Below are positions 55,293-62,906 of a stretch of DNA of 64,000 nt, piece after piece. The translations under genes were made by a program, and so were the position numbers. Origin of the DNA: Actinoplanes teichomyceticus ATCC 31121 (GTDB lineage: Bacteria > Actinomycetota > Actinomycetes > Mycobacteriales > Micromonosporaceae); the NCBI RefSeq assembly GCF_003711105.1, contig NZ_CP023865.1:718001-782000 (forward strand), read 5' to 3'. Every line of letters starts with the position of its first letter. Positions within the stretch are counted from its first letter, which is position 1. The notes under the pieces were generated by a model. That model was given only the letters and a program-made list of their open reading frames with translations, was not told where the DNA came from and did not search any database.

Positions 55293-56132
55293 ATGACCCG
55301 GCAGGTTTCCTGGGCTGTTGTGCTCGGCCTGGCTCTTGTGGCGGCGACGGTTGGATGCGACCGCGGCTCGCCGTCGGCGCAGCCGTCGGTGTGCGCGGTT
55401 CCCACGAGTGCTCCGGCTGGTACCTATGGGCTTGCCGGACATGCGCCGGGTGGCGGCGGACTTGAGCTTGTCGACCATGGGTTCACGCAATTCACCGGCA
55501 CGAGACGGGTGAGCCTGGGCGCCGTGGTACGCAACACGAGCGGCCTGATCGCTTACCGGACGGGCGTCAAGCTGCGCATCAGGGACGCGCAGGGGCGGGA
55601 CGCGGTGCATCCCGTGAACGCGCGGGAACTGGTCATGGAGATTCCCGTCGTCCGGCCCGGTGAGCGGGTCGCGGTGGGGGCGAGGGTCGGTACCCGTGAC
55701 GACGTGAGTCTCAACGGCGCTGCCGACAAGGTCGTCCGGTTCGATGTGGAGCTGGGATCGGCGACCTGGCTGCCGGCGGACGACGCGGCGTTGTTCCCGA
55801 CCTTCACCGCCACCTTCCGTGGCATTGGACGCAACAGCACAGACCCGGTCAGGGGCGGTATCCGGTACTCGGTGACCTCGATGTCCTGCCGCCAGATGGC
55901 CTCTCGAGGCACCGCGGCGGTCTTTTTCGACTCGTCCGGCGCCGTGGTCGGCGGCACGATCGACGGAATCGGGGACCCGAGGCGATGCGGCACCGACGGA
56001 TACGAGAAGACGTCTCTGGAGACCTACGTCCCCAAAGGCATCGACGAGGCGAGGACGCTGCTGACCGAGTACTGCGACGTGTCGCGGCCGGAGGGCGGAG
56101 TCTTCCGGCCCTCCGGAGCGCCGTTCAACTAG
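55293..56132 (+). CDS. Lipoprotein of unknown function
   Basis: 279 aa. Signal peptide with lipobox (ALVAATVGC, Cys near 22). Beta-rich domain about 60-185 (RVSLGAVVRNTSGLIAYRTGVKLRIRD, EIPVVRPGERVAVGARV) resembles FxLYD-type or DUF4352-type immunoglobulin-like folds. ATG at 55293 chosen because GAGAGG lies 5 nt upstream; it begins 13 bp after the preceding stop. Last of the four-gene cassette. Ends in a CTAG shared with the convergent GH26 stop. Confidence 0.75.
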   Translation: MTRQVSWAVVLGLALVAATVGCDRGSPSAQPSVCAVPTSAPAGTYGLAGHAPGGGGLELVDHGFTQFTGTRRVSLGAVVRNTSGLIAYRTGVKLRIRDAQGRDAVHPVNARELVMEIPVVRPGERVAVGARVGTRDDVSLNGAADKVVRFDVELGSATWLPADDAALFPTFTATFRGIGRNSTDPVRGGIRYSVTSMSCRQMASRGTAAVFFDSSGAVVGGTIDGIGDPRRCGTDGYEKTSLETYVPKGIDEARTLLTEYCDVSRPEGGVFRPSGAPFN

Positions 56133-57133
56133 TCGGTGACATTGAAGTACGGGTCCTTGACGAGGGAGTGGAACGCCTTGAACGCCGCCTCGTCGCCGGA
56201 CAGCTGGAACTGCTGGTTGGGCCCGTTCCCCTCGGGGTCCGACTCGAAGTACGCGACCGCCTTGATCTGCCGGTTGGCCTTGAAGGTCCGTTCCGCGTCG
56301 CGCAGCCACGCGGCCCGGTTCGCCGATCCCCACGCCTTCGCCACCCCGAATTCGCCGATCACGATCGGTTTCGGTCGCTGCGCCGCCCACCGCAGGAACG
56401 GCTCCATCAGTTCGCCGATCGGCTGGAAGCTGGCGCCGGCGTACACGTCGACGCAGGTCCAGTCGACCTGGTCGTCGCCGGGGTAGAAGTCCGGGGCGTC
56501 GCCGCGCATGAAGCCCTCCGCGGTCGGGCACCACACCCAGGACACGTTCTCGACGTGCTCGCGCCGGAAGATGTCCCGGACGTACTTCCAGGCGGCGATG
56601 TAGTCGGCCCCGGACCACATGGTGGCCCGCAGGTTGGGCCGGTCCATCTCCCAGCGCATCCGCAGCAGCACCGGGCGTTTGATCCGCCGGATCGCCCGGG
56701 CCTGCGCGCGGATCAGCCGGTCGTGCTCGCCGTCCAGGATGGACCGGTTGTCGCCGGTCGCCCAGCTGATCATCAGGGACTGGCCCTGGGCCAGGAACTC
56801 CTGATCCGATTCGGTCCCGACGAGCTGTTCGAAGCGGCGGTAGGTGTTCAGGATGTCCAGTCGCCGTCCCAGCGAGCTCTCCAGCGAGCCGACCGCGGCC
56901 AGCCGCCCCACGTGGGTGAGCTCGTCCGGTTTGATCCAGGCTCCGACGTACGCGCCCCGTGCCGGAGGCGTGAACGGGCCGGCGGCGAACGGGCCGTCCT
57001 GCACCGCGATGGCCCGCGGCCGCCCGAACAGGTCGGGCGCGGGCGGCGGGGCCGGTTGCGGGCGCTCGTCGTCGCCGCCGCAACCGGACAGCATCAGTAC
57101 CGCGACGAGCGCCGCCGCCCACGCCCTACGCAT
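56129..57133 (-). CDS. GH26-like beta-glycanase lipoprotein
   Basis: 334 aa. Lipobox signal peptide (LVAVLMLSGCGGDD). TIM-barrel domain with WATGDNRSILDG, acid/base Glu in LLRMRWEMDRP and nucleophile Glu in IVIGEFGVAK, the GH26/mannanase layout. ATG at 57133; GTG at 57139 is an alternative. Overlaps the methyltransferase stop by 8 nt. As the last gene of the polysaccharide operon it may trim or release the polymer on the cell surface. Polymer specificity is not readable. Confidence 0.85.
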   Translation of the reverse strand: MRRAWAAALVAVLMLSGCGGDDERPQPAPPPAPDLFGRPRAIAVQDGPFAAGPFTPPARGAYVGAWIKPDELTHVGRLAAVGSLESSLGRRLDILNTYRRFEQLVGTESDQEFLAQGQSLMISWATGDNRSILDGEHDRLIRAQARAIRRIKRPVLLRMRWEMDRPNLRATMWSGADYIAAWKYVRDIFRREHVENVSWVWCPTAEGFMRGDAPDFYPGDDQVDWTCVDVYAGASFQPIGELMEPFLRWAAQRPKPIVIGEFGVAKAWGSANRAAWLRDAERTFKANRQIKAVAYFESDPEGNGPNQQFQLSGDEAAFKAFHSLVKDPYFNVTD

Positions 57134-57863
57134 GGACACGCCGGGCGGTGTAGAGGACGTTCACCGCGTACCCGTCGGTGCCGGGCAGCCGCCGCGCCGC
57201 CGCGTCCGCCAGCCGGGCGACCCGGTGGCCGTGCAGCGACGGGGTGAGCATCGAGAACCCGCGCCGTTCCACGATCTCGAAGCCGTGCCGGTCGAGCAGC
57301 GCCGCCACCTCCTCGTGGGACAGCTCGGCGAACCAGCGCTCGCCGCGGTGCCGGCGGGCCCGCAGGTGCCGCAGCGATCCGGCGTTGCCGTGGTTCTCCA
57401 CCACGAGCAGCCCGGAGCCGCGGTGCGGCAGCGCCTTGGCGGCGAACGCGATGGCCCGGTCCCGGACCGGGTCGGGCACGTTCAGCAGCAGCCGGAACAC
57501 CGTCACGATGGCCGGGAAGCCGGCCGCCACCGGGGTGGGCACCGGCCCGTCGGTCGACACCCGGTGCCAGTACGCCCGGGAGCCCACCTCGGCCGCCTTC
57601 GCCATCATCTCGGCCGACGTGTCGTACCCGTGCGCCTCGCGGACCAGCCCGTGCAGAGTGCGGATGGCCCGCCCGGTGCCGCAGGCGAAGTCGTGCTGGA
57701 CCGGCGGGTGCTGCCCCTCGAACTCGCGCCGCACCAGCGCGCGCAGGTAGTCGCGCTGCCGGTCGTTGATCCGGGACGCGTAACTGTCCGGCGCGTACGT
57801 CACGGACTCGTACTTCTCCACCGCCTCGGTGTCCTGGAACACCTCGGTGTAATCGCTGGTCAA
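57126..57863 (-). CDS. SAM-dependent methyltransferase
   Basis: 245 aa, class I Rossmann fold. Motif I is HDFACGTGRAIRTL, then HGYDTSAEMM, a catalytic-region VTVFRLLLNVPDPVRD and C-terminal GFEIVERRGFSMLTP. Probable start is TTG at 57863, which overlaps the flippase stop (TTGA) and has AGGAGG 4 nt upstream. Operon position suggests methylation of a sugar or lipid-linked intermediate. Target unknown. Confidence 0.85.
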   Translation of the reverse strand: MTSDYTEVFQDTEAVEKYESVTYAPDSYASRINDRQRDYLRALVRREFEGQHPPVQHDFACGTGRAIRTLHGLVREAHGYDTSAEMMAKAAEVGSRAYWHRVSTDGPVPTPVAAGFPAIVTVFRLLLNVPDPVRDRAIAFAAKALPHRGSGLLVVENHGNAGSLRHLRARRHRGERWFAELSHEEVAALLDRHGFEIVERRGFSMLTPSLHGHRVARLADAAARRLPGTDGYAVNVLYTARRVHA

Positions 57864-59434
57864 CTCGCCTCCTGGAGGTTTCGTCGGGTGAACGCGCCGA
57901 GCTCGAGCCGGCCGCGCAGCAGCCAGGCGCCGAGGCCGAAGGCCGGTGCCGCGACCGCGACGGCCAGCGCCAGGCCGGCCGGGCCGTCCCCGGCGAGCCC
58001 GGTCACCGCCCGGGGCAGCAGGCCGAAGCAGCCGATCGCGAGCAGGGCGGCGGCCCGGGTGCCCGGGCCGAACGGGTGCAGACGGGCGCCGCGGAACACC
58101 TGGATCAGCGGCAGAAGGTTGTTGGCGACGATCGCCCCGGCCAGCCCGGCGGCCGCGCCCATCGCGCCCCAGCGCGGGATCAGCAGCACGTCGAGCCCGA
58201 TCGTGACGGCCAGCGCGATCAGCACGTTGGCCAGGTTCAGCGAGGTCCGGCCGGCCATCGCCAGCACCATGTCGACCATGCCGCAACCGGTGGCGACCAG
58301 CATCGCCAGCGCCAGCAGCCGCACCACGGGGGTGCCGGCGACGTACTCGCCGCCGAAGATACGCAGGTAGTACGGGGCGCACAGGATCACCAGCAGGTTG
58401 ACCGGCCAGGTCACCAGCACCAGCCAGCCGGTGGCGACCTGGTAGAGGCGGTTCGCGGTGGCCCGGTCACCGGTGCTCAGCGCCTCGGCCAGGCGCGGCT
58501 GGAACGACTGGGAGATGCCCTGGTTGGCGAACTGGATCAGGATCACGAAGCGGCCGGCCACCGCGTAGACCGCGGCCGCGCCGAGCCCGCCGAACGCGGC
58601 CACCAGCAGCACGTCCACCCGCTGCAGCGCGAGCTGGGCCACCGCCGCGAGCGCGCGCGGGCCGGTGAACCGCCAGAAATCCCGCCGCAGCCGGCGGCGT
58701 TCGGCCGGCTCGCTGGTCGCGCCGCGCGGGCGCCCGGCCAGGTAGGCGCGGCGGGCGGCATACCCGGCCAGCAGGGTGACCGGGAGGTACGGGGCGGCCC
58801 AGGCCAGCGCGAAGACCGGCAGCGAGGCCGCCACCCACAGCGTGGACACCGCGGCGGCGGCCACCGCGAGCAGTTGCAGCGCGCTGCGCAGCACCCGGTC
58901 CAGCAGCACGGTCGGGCGCATCCAGCGGTACCCGCGGGTGACCGTGAGCAGCGCGTCGGTCAGCGCCTGCAGCGGGATGAAGGCGGCCAGCACGCGCAGG
59001 CCCTCGGTGTGCGCGGCGACCACGGCGGGGGAGTCGTGCGCGGTGATCCGGGCGACGCCGGGCGCGGTCGTCCACACCGCGGCGGCCAGCAGCAGCGAGA
59101 ACCCGACGACCGGGCCCAGCCCGGCGCGCAGGCAGGGGCCGAGCAGGTGGCTGCGGCCGGTGGCCCGCAGCCGGGCCGGCCAGTACACCAGGCCGGTGCC
59201 GGTGCCCAGCTTGGCCAGGCCGCCGGCCAGCACGAACGCGGCGGTGGCGGAGAAGAAGGCGCCGGCCTCGGCGCGGCCGAGGCTGCGGGCGACGATCCAG
59301 GTGACGGCCACGCCGGTCGCCCCGGCCAGGGCGGATCCGGCCATGTTGGCCAGCCCGCCGCGGGCCGCGCCACGCGCGCCGGGGCCCGGGCCGGCCGCGG
59401 GCGGGGCCGGGTCGGTCAGCGGGCCGGCCGTCAC
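57860..59434 (-). CDS. Polysaccharide flippase (Wzx/MATE-like)
   Basis: 524 aa with about 12-14 TM helices, Wzx/MviN-like. Conserved stretches: SALAGATGVAVTWIVARSLG, FWRFTGPRALAAVAQLALQRVDVLLVAAFGG and FANQGISQSFQPRLAEAL. Translocates lipid-linked repeat units outward. GTG at 59434 overlaps the sulfotransferase stop by 4 nt. Confidence 0.9.
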   Translation of the reverse strand: MTAGPLTDPAPPAAGPGPGARGAARGGLANMAGSALAGATGVAVTWIVARSLGRAEAGAFFSATAAFVLAGGLAKLGTGTGLVYWPARLRATGRSHLLGPCLRAGLGPVVGFSLLLAAAVWTTAPGVARITAHDSPAVVAAHTEGLRVLAAFIPLQALTDALLTVTRGYRWMRPTVLLDRVLRSALQLLAVAAAAVSTLWVAASLPVFALAWAAPYLPVTLLAGYAARRAYLAGRPRGATSEPAERRRLRRDFWRFTGPRALAAVAQLALQRVDVLLVAAFGGLGAAAVYAVAGRFVILIQFANQGISQSFQPRLAEALSTGDRATANRLYQVATGWLVLVTWPVNLLVILCAPYYLRIFGGEYVAGTPVVRLLALAMLVATGCGMVDMVLAMAGRTSLNLANVLIALAVTIGLDVLLIPRWGAMGAAAGLAGAIVANNLLPLIQVFRGARLHPFGPGTRAAALLAIGCFGLLPRAVTGLAGDGPAGLALAVAVAAPAFGLGAWLLRGRLELGAFTRRNLQEAS

Positions 59435-60309
59435 CCGCGGCGCCAGATCGGGGTGTGCCCCAGCCAGCCGGCCAGCGCCTCGTCGTGCGGCCGGTAGTAG
59501 GCGCTCAGCTCACCTCGCAGCCCCGGGTCCATGTCGGCCTGCCGGGGGCGGGCGTTGTGCTGCTCGAACGCCGGCCGGTCCAGGTCGGTCGGCAGCCCGA
59601 GGAACTCGCAGACCTCGTCGTAGACCGGTTCCGGCTCGGTGAAGAAGCGCTCGCTCTCCACCACGTGGATGCGTTCCCGGCCGACGTGCTGGGCCATCAC
59701 GCTGAGGTAGCGGGCGTACTCGCCGCGGGCGCGGTAGGCGTGGTGCTGATGGGCGAAGCTGTAGTACATCGGGTCGGCGGCGAGCCGTTCCTCCCGGCGG
59801 TGCAGGCGGGCCGGCTCCAGGGCGAGCGCCGCGCCGAAGTCGCGTTCGCTCTCGAAGGCCCGGGCCACCTCGTGGTGGTGCTGCGAGTAGGCCCGCTCCA
59901 CCGGGTCGCGGACGAGGACCAGCAGCTTCGCGTTCGGCAGGTCGCGGGCGATCCGGGCCGCCGCCTGCGGGTGGTACATGTAGTACGGGGCGGATTCGAA
60001 GGTCTGCGCGGGCACGCCGTACCGCTCGGCCACCTTCTGCGCCGACCGGCGCGACGGGAAGTGCGCCCGGTACCAGTCCAGCCCGCGGTGGTACGACGTG
60101 TCGAAGTAGTGCACGCCCTTGTGCAGCACCGCCTTGAGCACCACCGGGTGCGCGGCCAGTGCCCGGTACAACGAGGTGGTGCCGCACCGCTGGCCGCCGC
60201 AGATCAGGAAGGACGGCAGCATCCGGTGCTCGCTGGTGAGCCGGCCGTACGAGCGGGAGCCGAGGTGCACCACCCGTTTCACCGGGGCGGGCAGGTTGCG
60301 TACGTTCAT
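59431..60309 (-). CDS. Sulfotransferase (PAPS-dependent, carbohydrate type)
   Basis: 292 aa. 5'-PAPS loop FLICGGQRCGTTSLYRAL at residue about 34, 3'-phosphate region AKLLVLVRDPVERAYSQHHHEV, catalytic-area HKGVHYFDTSYHRGLDWYRAHF. Matches sulfotransferases that modify sugars. ATG at 60309 with GAGGAG 5 nt upstream overlaps the upstream TGA by one base. Lies inside the Wzx/Wzy operon, so it probably sulfates the polysaccharide. Confidence 0.9.
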   Translation of the reverse strand: MNVRNLPAPVKRVVHLGSRSYGRLTSEHRMLPSFLICGGQRCGTTSLYRALAAHPVVLKAVLHKGVHYFDTSYHRGLDWYRAHFPSRRSAQKVAERYGVPAQTFESAPYYMYHPQAAARIARDLPNAKLLVLVRDPVERAYSQHHHEVARAFESERDFGAALALEPARLHRREERLAADPMYYSFAHQHHAYRARGEYARYLSVMAQHVGRERIHVVESERFFTEPEPVYDEVCEFLGLPTDLDRPAFEQHNARPRQADMDPGLRGELSAYYRPHDEALAGWLGHTPIWRRG

Positions 60310-61538
60310 CACAGCTCCTCAACACGCCGGATCAGCACCGGCAGCAGCCAGGTGCCGAGCACACCGAGCCGGGCGCCGGCCTCGGCCTGGCGGTCGGTCA
60401 GGTAGCGCACGGCCAGGTCGACCAGGTAGAGCAGGGCGGTGGTCTCGCGGGCCACCGGCGCCACCCCGAACGGGGTGAGCAGCTCGTCGGCGCGGCGTAC
60501 GGTGGCTTCCACCGCGCCCCGGGCGTCCCCGCTGGTCTGGATGCGTTTCTGCAGCTCGTGGTGGATCGCGTCGAAGCCCGTCGGCACGCCGGTGGCGAAC
60601 CGCTCCCAGTCCCAGACCAGCAGCGCGTCGGCGAGGTTGGCCATGTTCCAGGGCGCCCAGTCGCCGTGCCAGGCGCCGTAGCGCAGCGCGATCTCCCCGC
60701 TGTGCGCGGCGAGCAGGTCGACCGCGGCGGACAGCGCCGCGCCCTCGGCCCGTTCGGTGACCGCGGCCAGCCGGCCCCGCAGCTCGTGCCAGTACGCGCT
60801 CTGGGCCAGCGGCCCGGTGGTGTATCCGCAACATCCGGCGATGTCGAGCATCGCCGCGGCGAGCCGGCGCGGGGTCAGCGGCGCCCGCGGCAACCAGACC
60901 GGTAGCGCCGACTGGACCAGCACCTGCAGGCCGCGCCACTGGCCGGCGTGCAGCACGCGGGGGACGGTCAGCTTGGTCAGCCCGCTGGTGCCCAGCGCCT
61001 GGAGGGCGGTGGTCTCGGCGCGGACCAGGCGCTGGGTCAGCGGCCCGGTGCCGATCTTGCCGAAGCCGAACGTCTCGCCGTCCGGGGTGAGCAGCTGAAG
61101 CACCGGCTTGCGGTTGGCGCGAGCCGGACCGATGTGCACACTCACTGACAAATCGCGCCGGAGCGCGTCGCTCAGGTAGCCGTCGATGCTGGCCGAGACC
61201 GGCCCGGTGACCCGGATCCGGTCGCGGAACACCAGCCGGTCGGCCCGGGACCGTACCGCCGCCACCACCGCGTCGCGCTTGAGGCGGGCCAGGCGGGACT
61301 GCGGCTCGGCGTACCGGCGGACCGCGGCCGCGGCGACCGGGCGCGACGGTGTCGGGACCAGCAGGCGCGGGCGGTGCGCGTTCGGCACCACGAGGTATTC
61401 CACGACGGTGTTGTCCCCGGCGCCGTCGGTGCGGCAGGGCGCCGGGTAGAGCAGCCGCAGCACCTCGGTCAGGTACTGCGTGCGCAGCGCCGCGTCGCCC
61501 GCCGTGAGCTCGGCCGGAGCGGTCTTCACTGGGCTCAA
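60309..61538 (-). CDS. Aminoglycoside phosphotransferase-fold protein of polysaccharide locus
   Basis: 409 aa. The C-terminal ~230 residues carry a kinase-fold pattern: catalytic loop YGAWHGDWAPWNMANL and Asp motif LLVWDWERFATG, i.e. HGD-x4-N...D. Upstream Gly-rich FGKIGTGPLTQRLV and Glu in RAETTALQAL fit the ATP-binding lobe. The N-terminal ~130 residues are unassigned. TTG at 61538 directly follows the Wzy stop and has GAGGGG 9 nt upstream; GTG at 61529 is possible. Probably phosphorylates a sugar or small-molecule precursor; resistance is unlikely from context. Confidence 0.7.
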   Translation of the reverse strand: MSPVKTAPAELTAGDAALRTQYLTEVLRLLYPAPCRTDGAGDNTVVEYLVVPNAHRPRLLVPTPSRPVAAAAVRRYAEPQSRLARLKRDAVVAAVRSRADRLVFRDRIRVTGPVSASIDGYLSDALRRDLSVSVHIGPARANRKPVLQLLTPDGETFGFGKIGTGPLTQRLVRAETTALQALGTSGLTKLTVPRVLHAGQWRGLQVLVQSALPVWLPRAPLTPRRLAAAMLDIAGCCGYTTGPLAQSAYWHELRGRLAAVTERAEGAALSAAVDLLAAHSGEIALRYGAWHGDWAPWNMANLADALLVWDWERFATGVPTGFDAIHHELQKRIQTSGDARGAVEATVRRADELLTPFGVAPVARETTALLYLVDLAVRYLTDRQAEAGARLGVLGTWLLPVLIRRVEEL

Positions 61539-62906
61539 TTAATCGTTCCCCTCGATCCAGTTGCGCCAGAGCAGCGCGTACGCCAGAACCATGAAGGCCA
61601 GAGGGGTGACCAGGGAGTTGTACCAGAGCATCGCGGAGAACGAGCTGACCAGCGCGGCGCTGCCGGCCACCCCGATCGCGGTCCGGTCGCGGCGGAAGCG
61701 CCACAGGCCGTACCCGAAGAAGCCGAGGTAGCCGGCCGTGCCCACGGCGCCGTGGGCGTAGAGCAGCTGCCAGAGCTGGCCGTTGCCGCCGACGGTGAAG
61801 TTGCCGCAGCGCTCGCACTCGGAGCTCTCGCCGACCGTGATCGAGTTGCGTCCGCCCACGGTGTTGCGGGTGCCGCCGTAGCCGATCACCGGCGAGGCGG
61901 CGAAACCGTCCAGGGCACGCTCGATCAGGAACGAGCGCACCCCGTTCGACTTGCCGTTGTCCAGCCGGGCCTGCACGGTGTCGCCGAGCGGGGTGGCGAC
62001 CAGCGACACCGTGATCGCGGCGGCGGTCAGCGCCAGCGCGCCCAGCACCCACAGCTTGCCGGCCAGCACGTAGCGGGCCGCGACGTACAGGACGAGCACG
62101 CCGAGGCCGATCCACAGGCCCCGGTTCAGCGAGACCACGGCCGGCGCGATCGAGGCCAGCAGGCACAGCCACGCCAGGGCCCGGCGGCCGCCGTGCGGAC
62201 TGGCCGCCACGGCCACCAGCAGCCAGCCGACCAGCAGGCAGAAGTTGTTGCCCCAGGTGTTGGTGTACCCCCAGGGCGCGGCCGGGCGGGGCCGCTCCCC
62301 GCCGACCAGGTCCATGATCTGCGCCGCGTACGGGTGCACCAGCGACCGGACGAACCCCTTGCTGCGGACCCCGTGCGGCAGCAGCCACTCCACCGGCGAG
62401 GTGAACTCGAACGTGCCGGCGACCATGCCGAGCAGGCCGCCCAGCACGGTCAGCACGAACATGCCGGCCAGCAGCCGGACCAGGCGGTAGCGCGGCAGCT
62501 CCCGCTCGGCCAGGTTCCCGGCGTAGAGCAGCAGGACGGTGAGCGAGCCGTACATGGTGAGTTTGTAGAGGACCGCCGGGAGCCGCCCGGATGCCTTCTC
62601 GACCACGGTCTGCGCCGGGTCCGCGCCCAGCGCGGCGATGCTCACCACGACCGCGGCCAGGAAGATCACCCACCAGGCGAAACCGGGTGGCAGGTGCAGC
62701 GGGCGGCCCGCCGCCCGGCGGCGGATCAGCAGGAACAGCATCGGTGCGGCCATCAGCGGGAAGATCAGCACGCCCAGGCCGAGCGCCCACCAGAGCGGGT
62801 AGAACAGCAGGATGCCGGTCACCGGCCAGGCGGGCAGGGAGAGGTTCCGGCCGGCGCGGCGGTGCGCCGGACCGGTGGGCGGCGCCGCCGGGGCGACCGC
62901 GATCAT
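61539..62906 (-). CDS. O-antigen polymerase/ligase family membrane protein (Wzy/WaaL)
   Basis: 455 aa with about 11 TM helices and a large external loop (about residues 150-230). PFAM Wzy_C-like stretch: VSLNRGLWIGLGVLVLYV, then RSFLIERALDGFAASPVIGYGG. Polymerises or ligates lipid-linked repeat units outside the membrane. ATG overlaps the upstream stop (ATGA). Confidence 0.9.
   Translation of the reverse strand: MIAVAPAAPPTGPAHRRAGRNLSLPAWPVTGILLFYPLWWALGLGVLIFPLMAAPMLFLLIRRRAAGRPLHLPPGFAWWVIFLAAVVVSIAALGADPAQTVVEKASGRLPAVLYKLTMYGSLTVLLLYAGNLAERELPRYRLVRLLAGMFVLTVLGGLLGMVAGTFEFTSPVEWLLPHGVRSKGFVRSLVHPYAAQIMDLVGGERPRPAAPWGYTNTWGNNFCLLVGWLLVAVAASPHGGRRALAWLCLLASIAPAVVSLNRGLWIGLGVLVLYVAARYVLAGKLWVLGALALTAAAITVSLVATPLGDTVQARLDNGKSNGVRSFLIERALDGFAASPVIGYGGTRNTVGGRNSITVGESSECERCGNFTVGGNGQLWQLLYAHGAVGTAGYLGFFGYGLWRFRRDRTAIGVAGSAALVSSFSAMLWYNSLVTPLAFMVLAYALLWRNWIEGND

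Noticed and set aside
60309..61538. Aminoglycoside resistance gene
   Set aside because: The kinase motif is shared by many sugar and choline kinases; the unusual N-terminal region and the polysaccharide operon context argue against drug modification.
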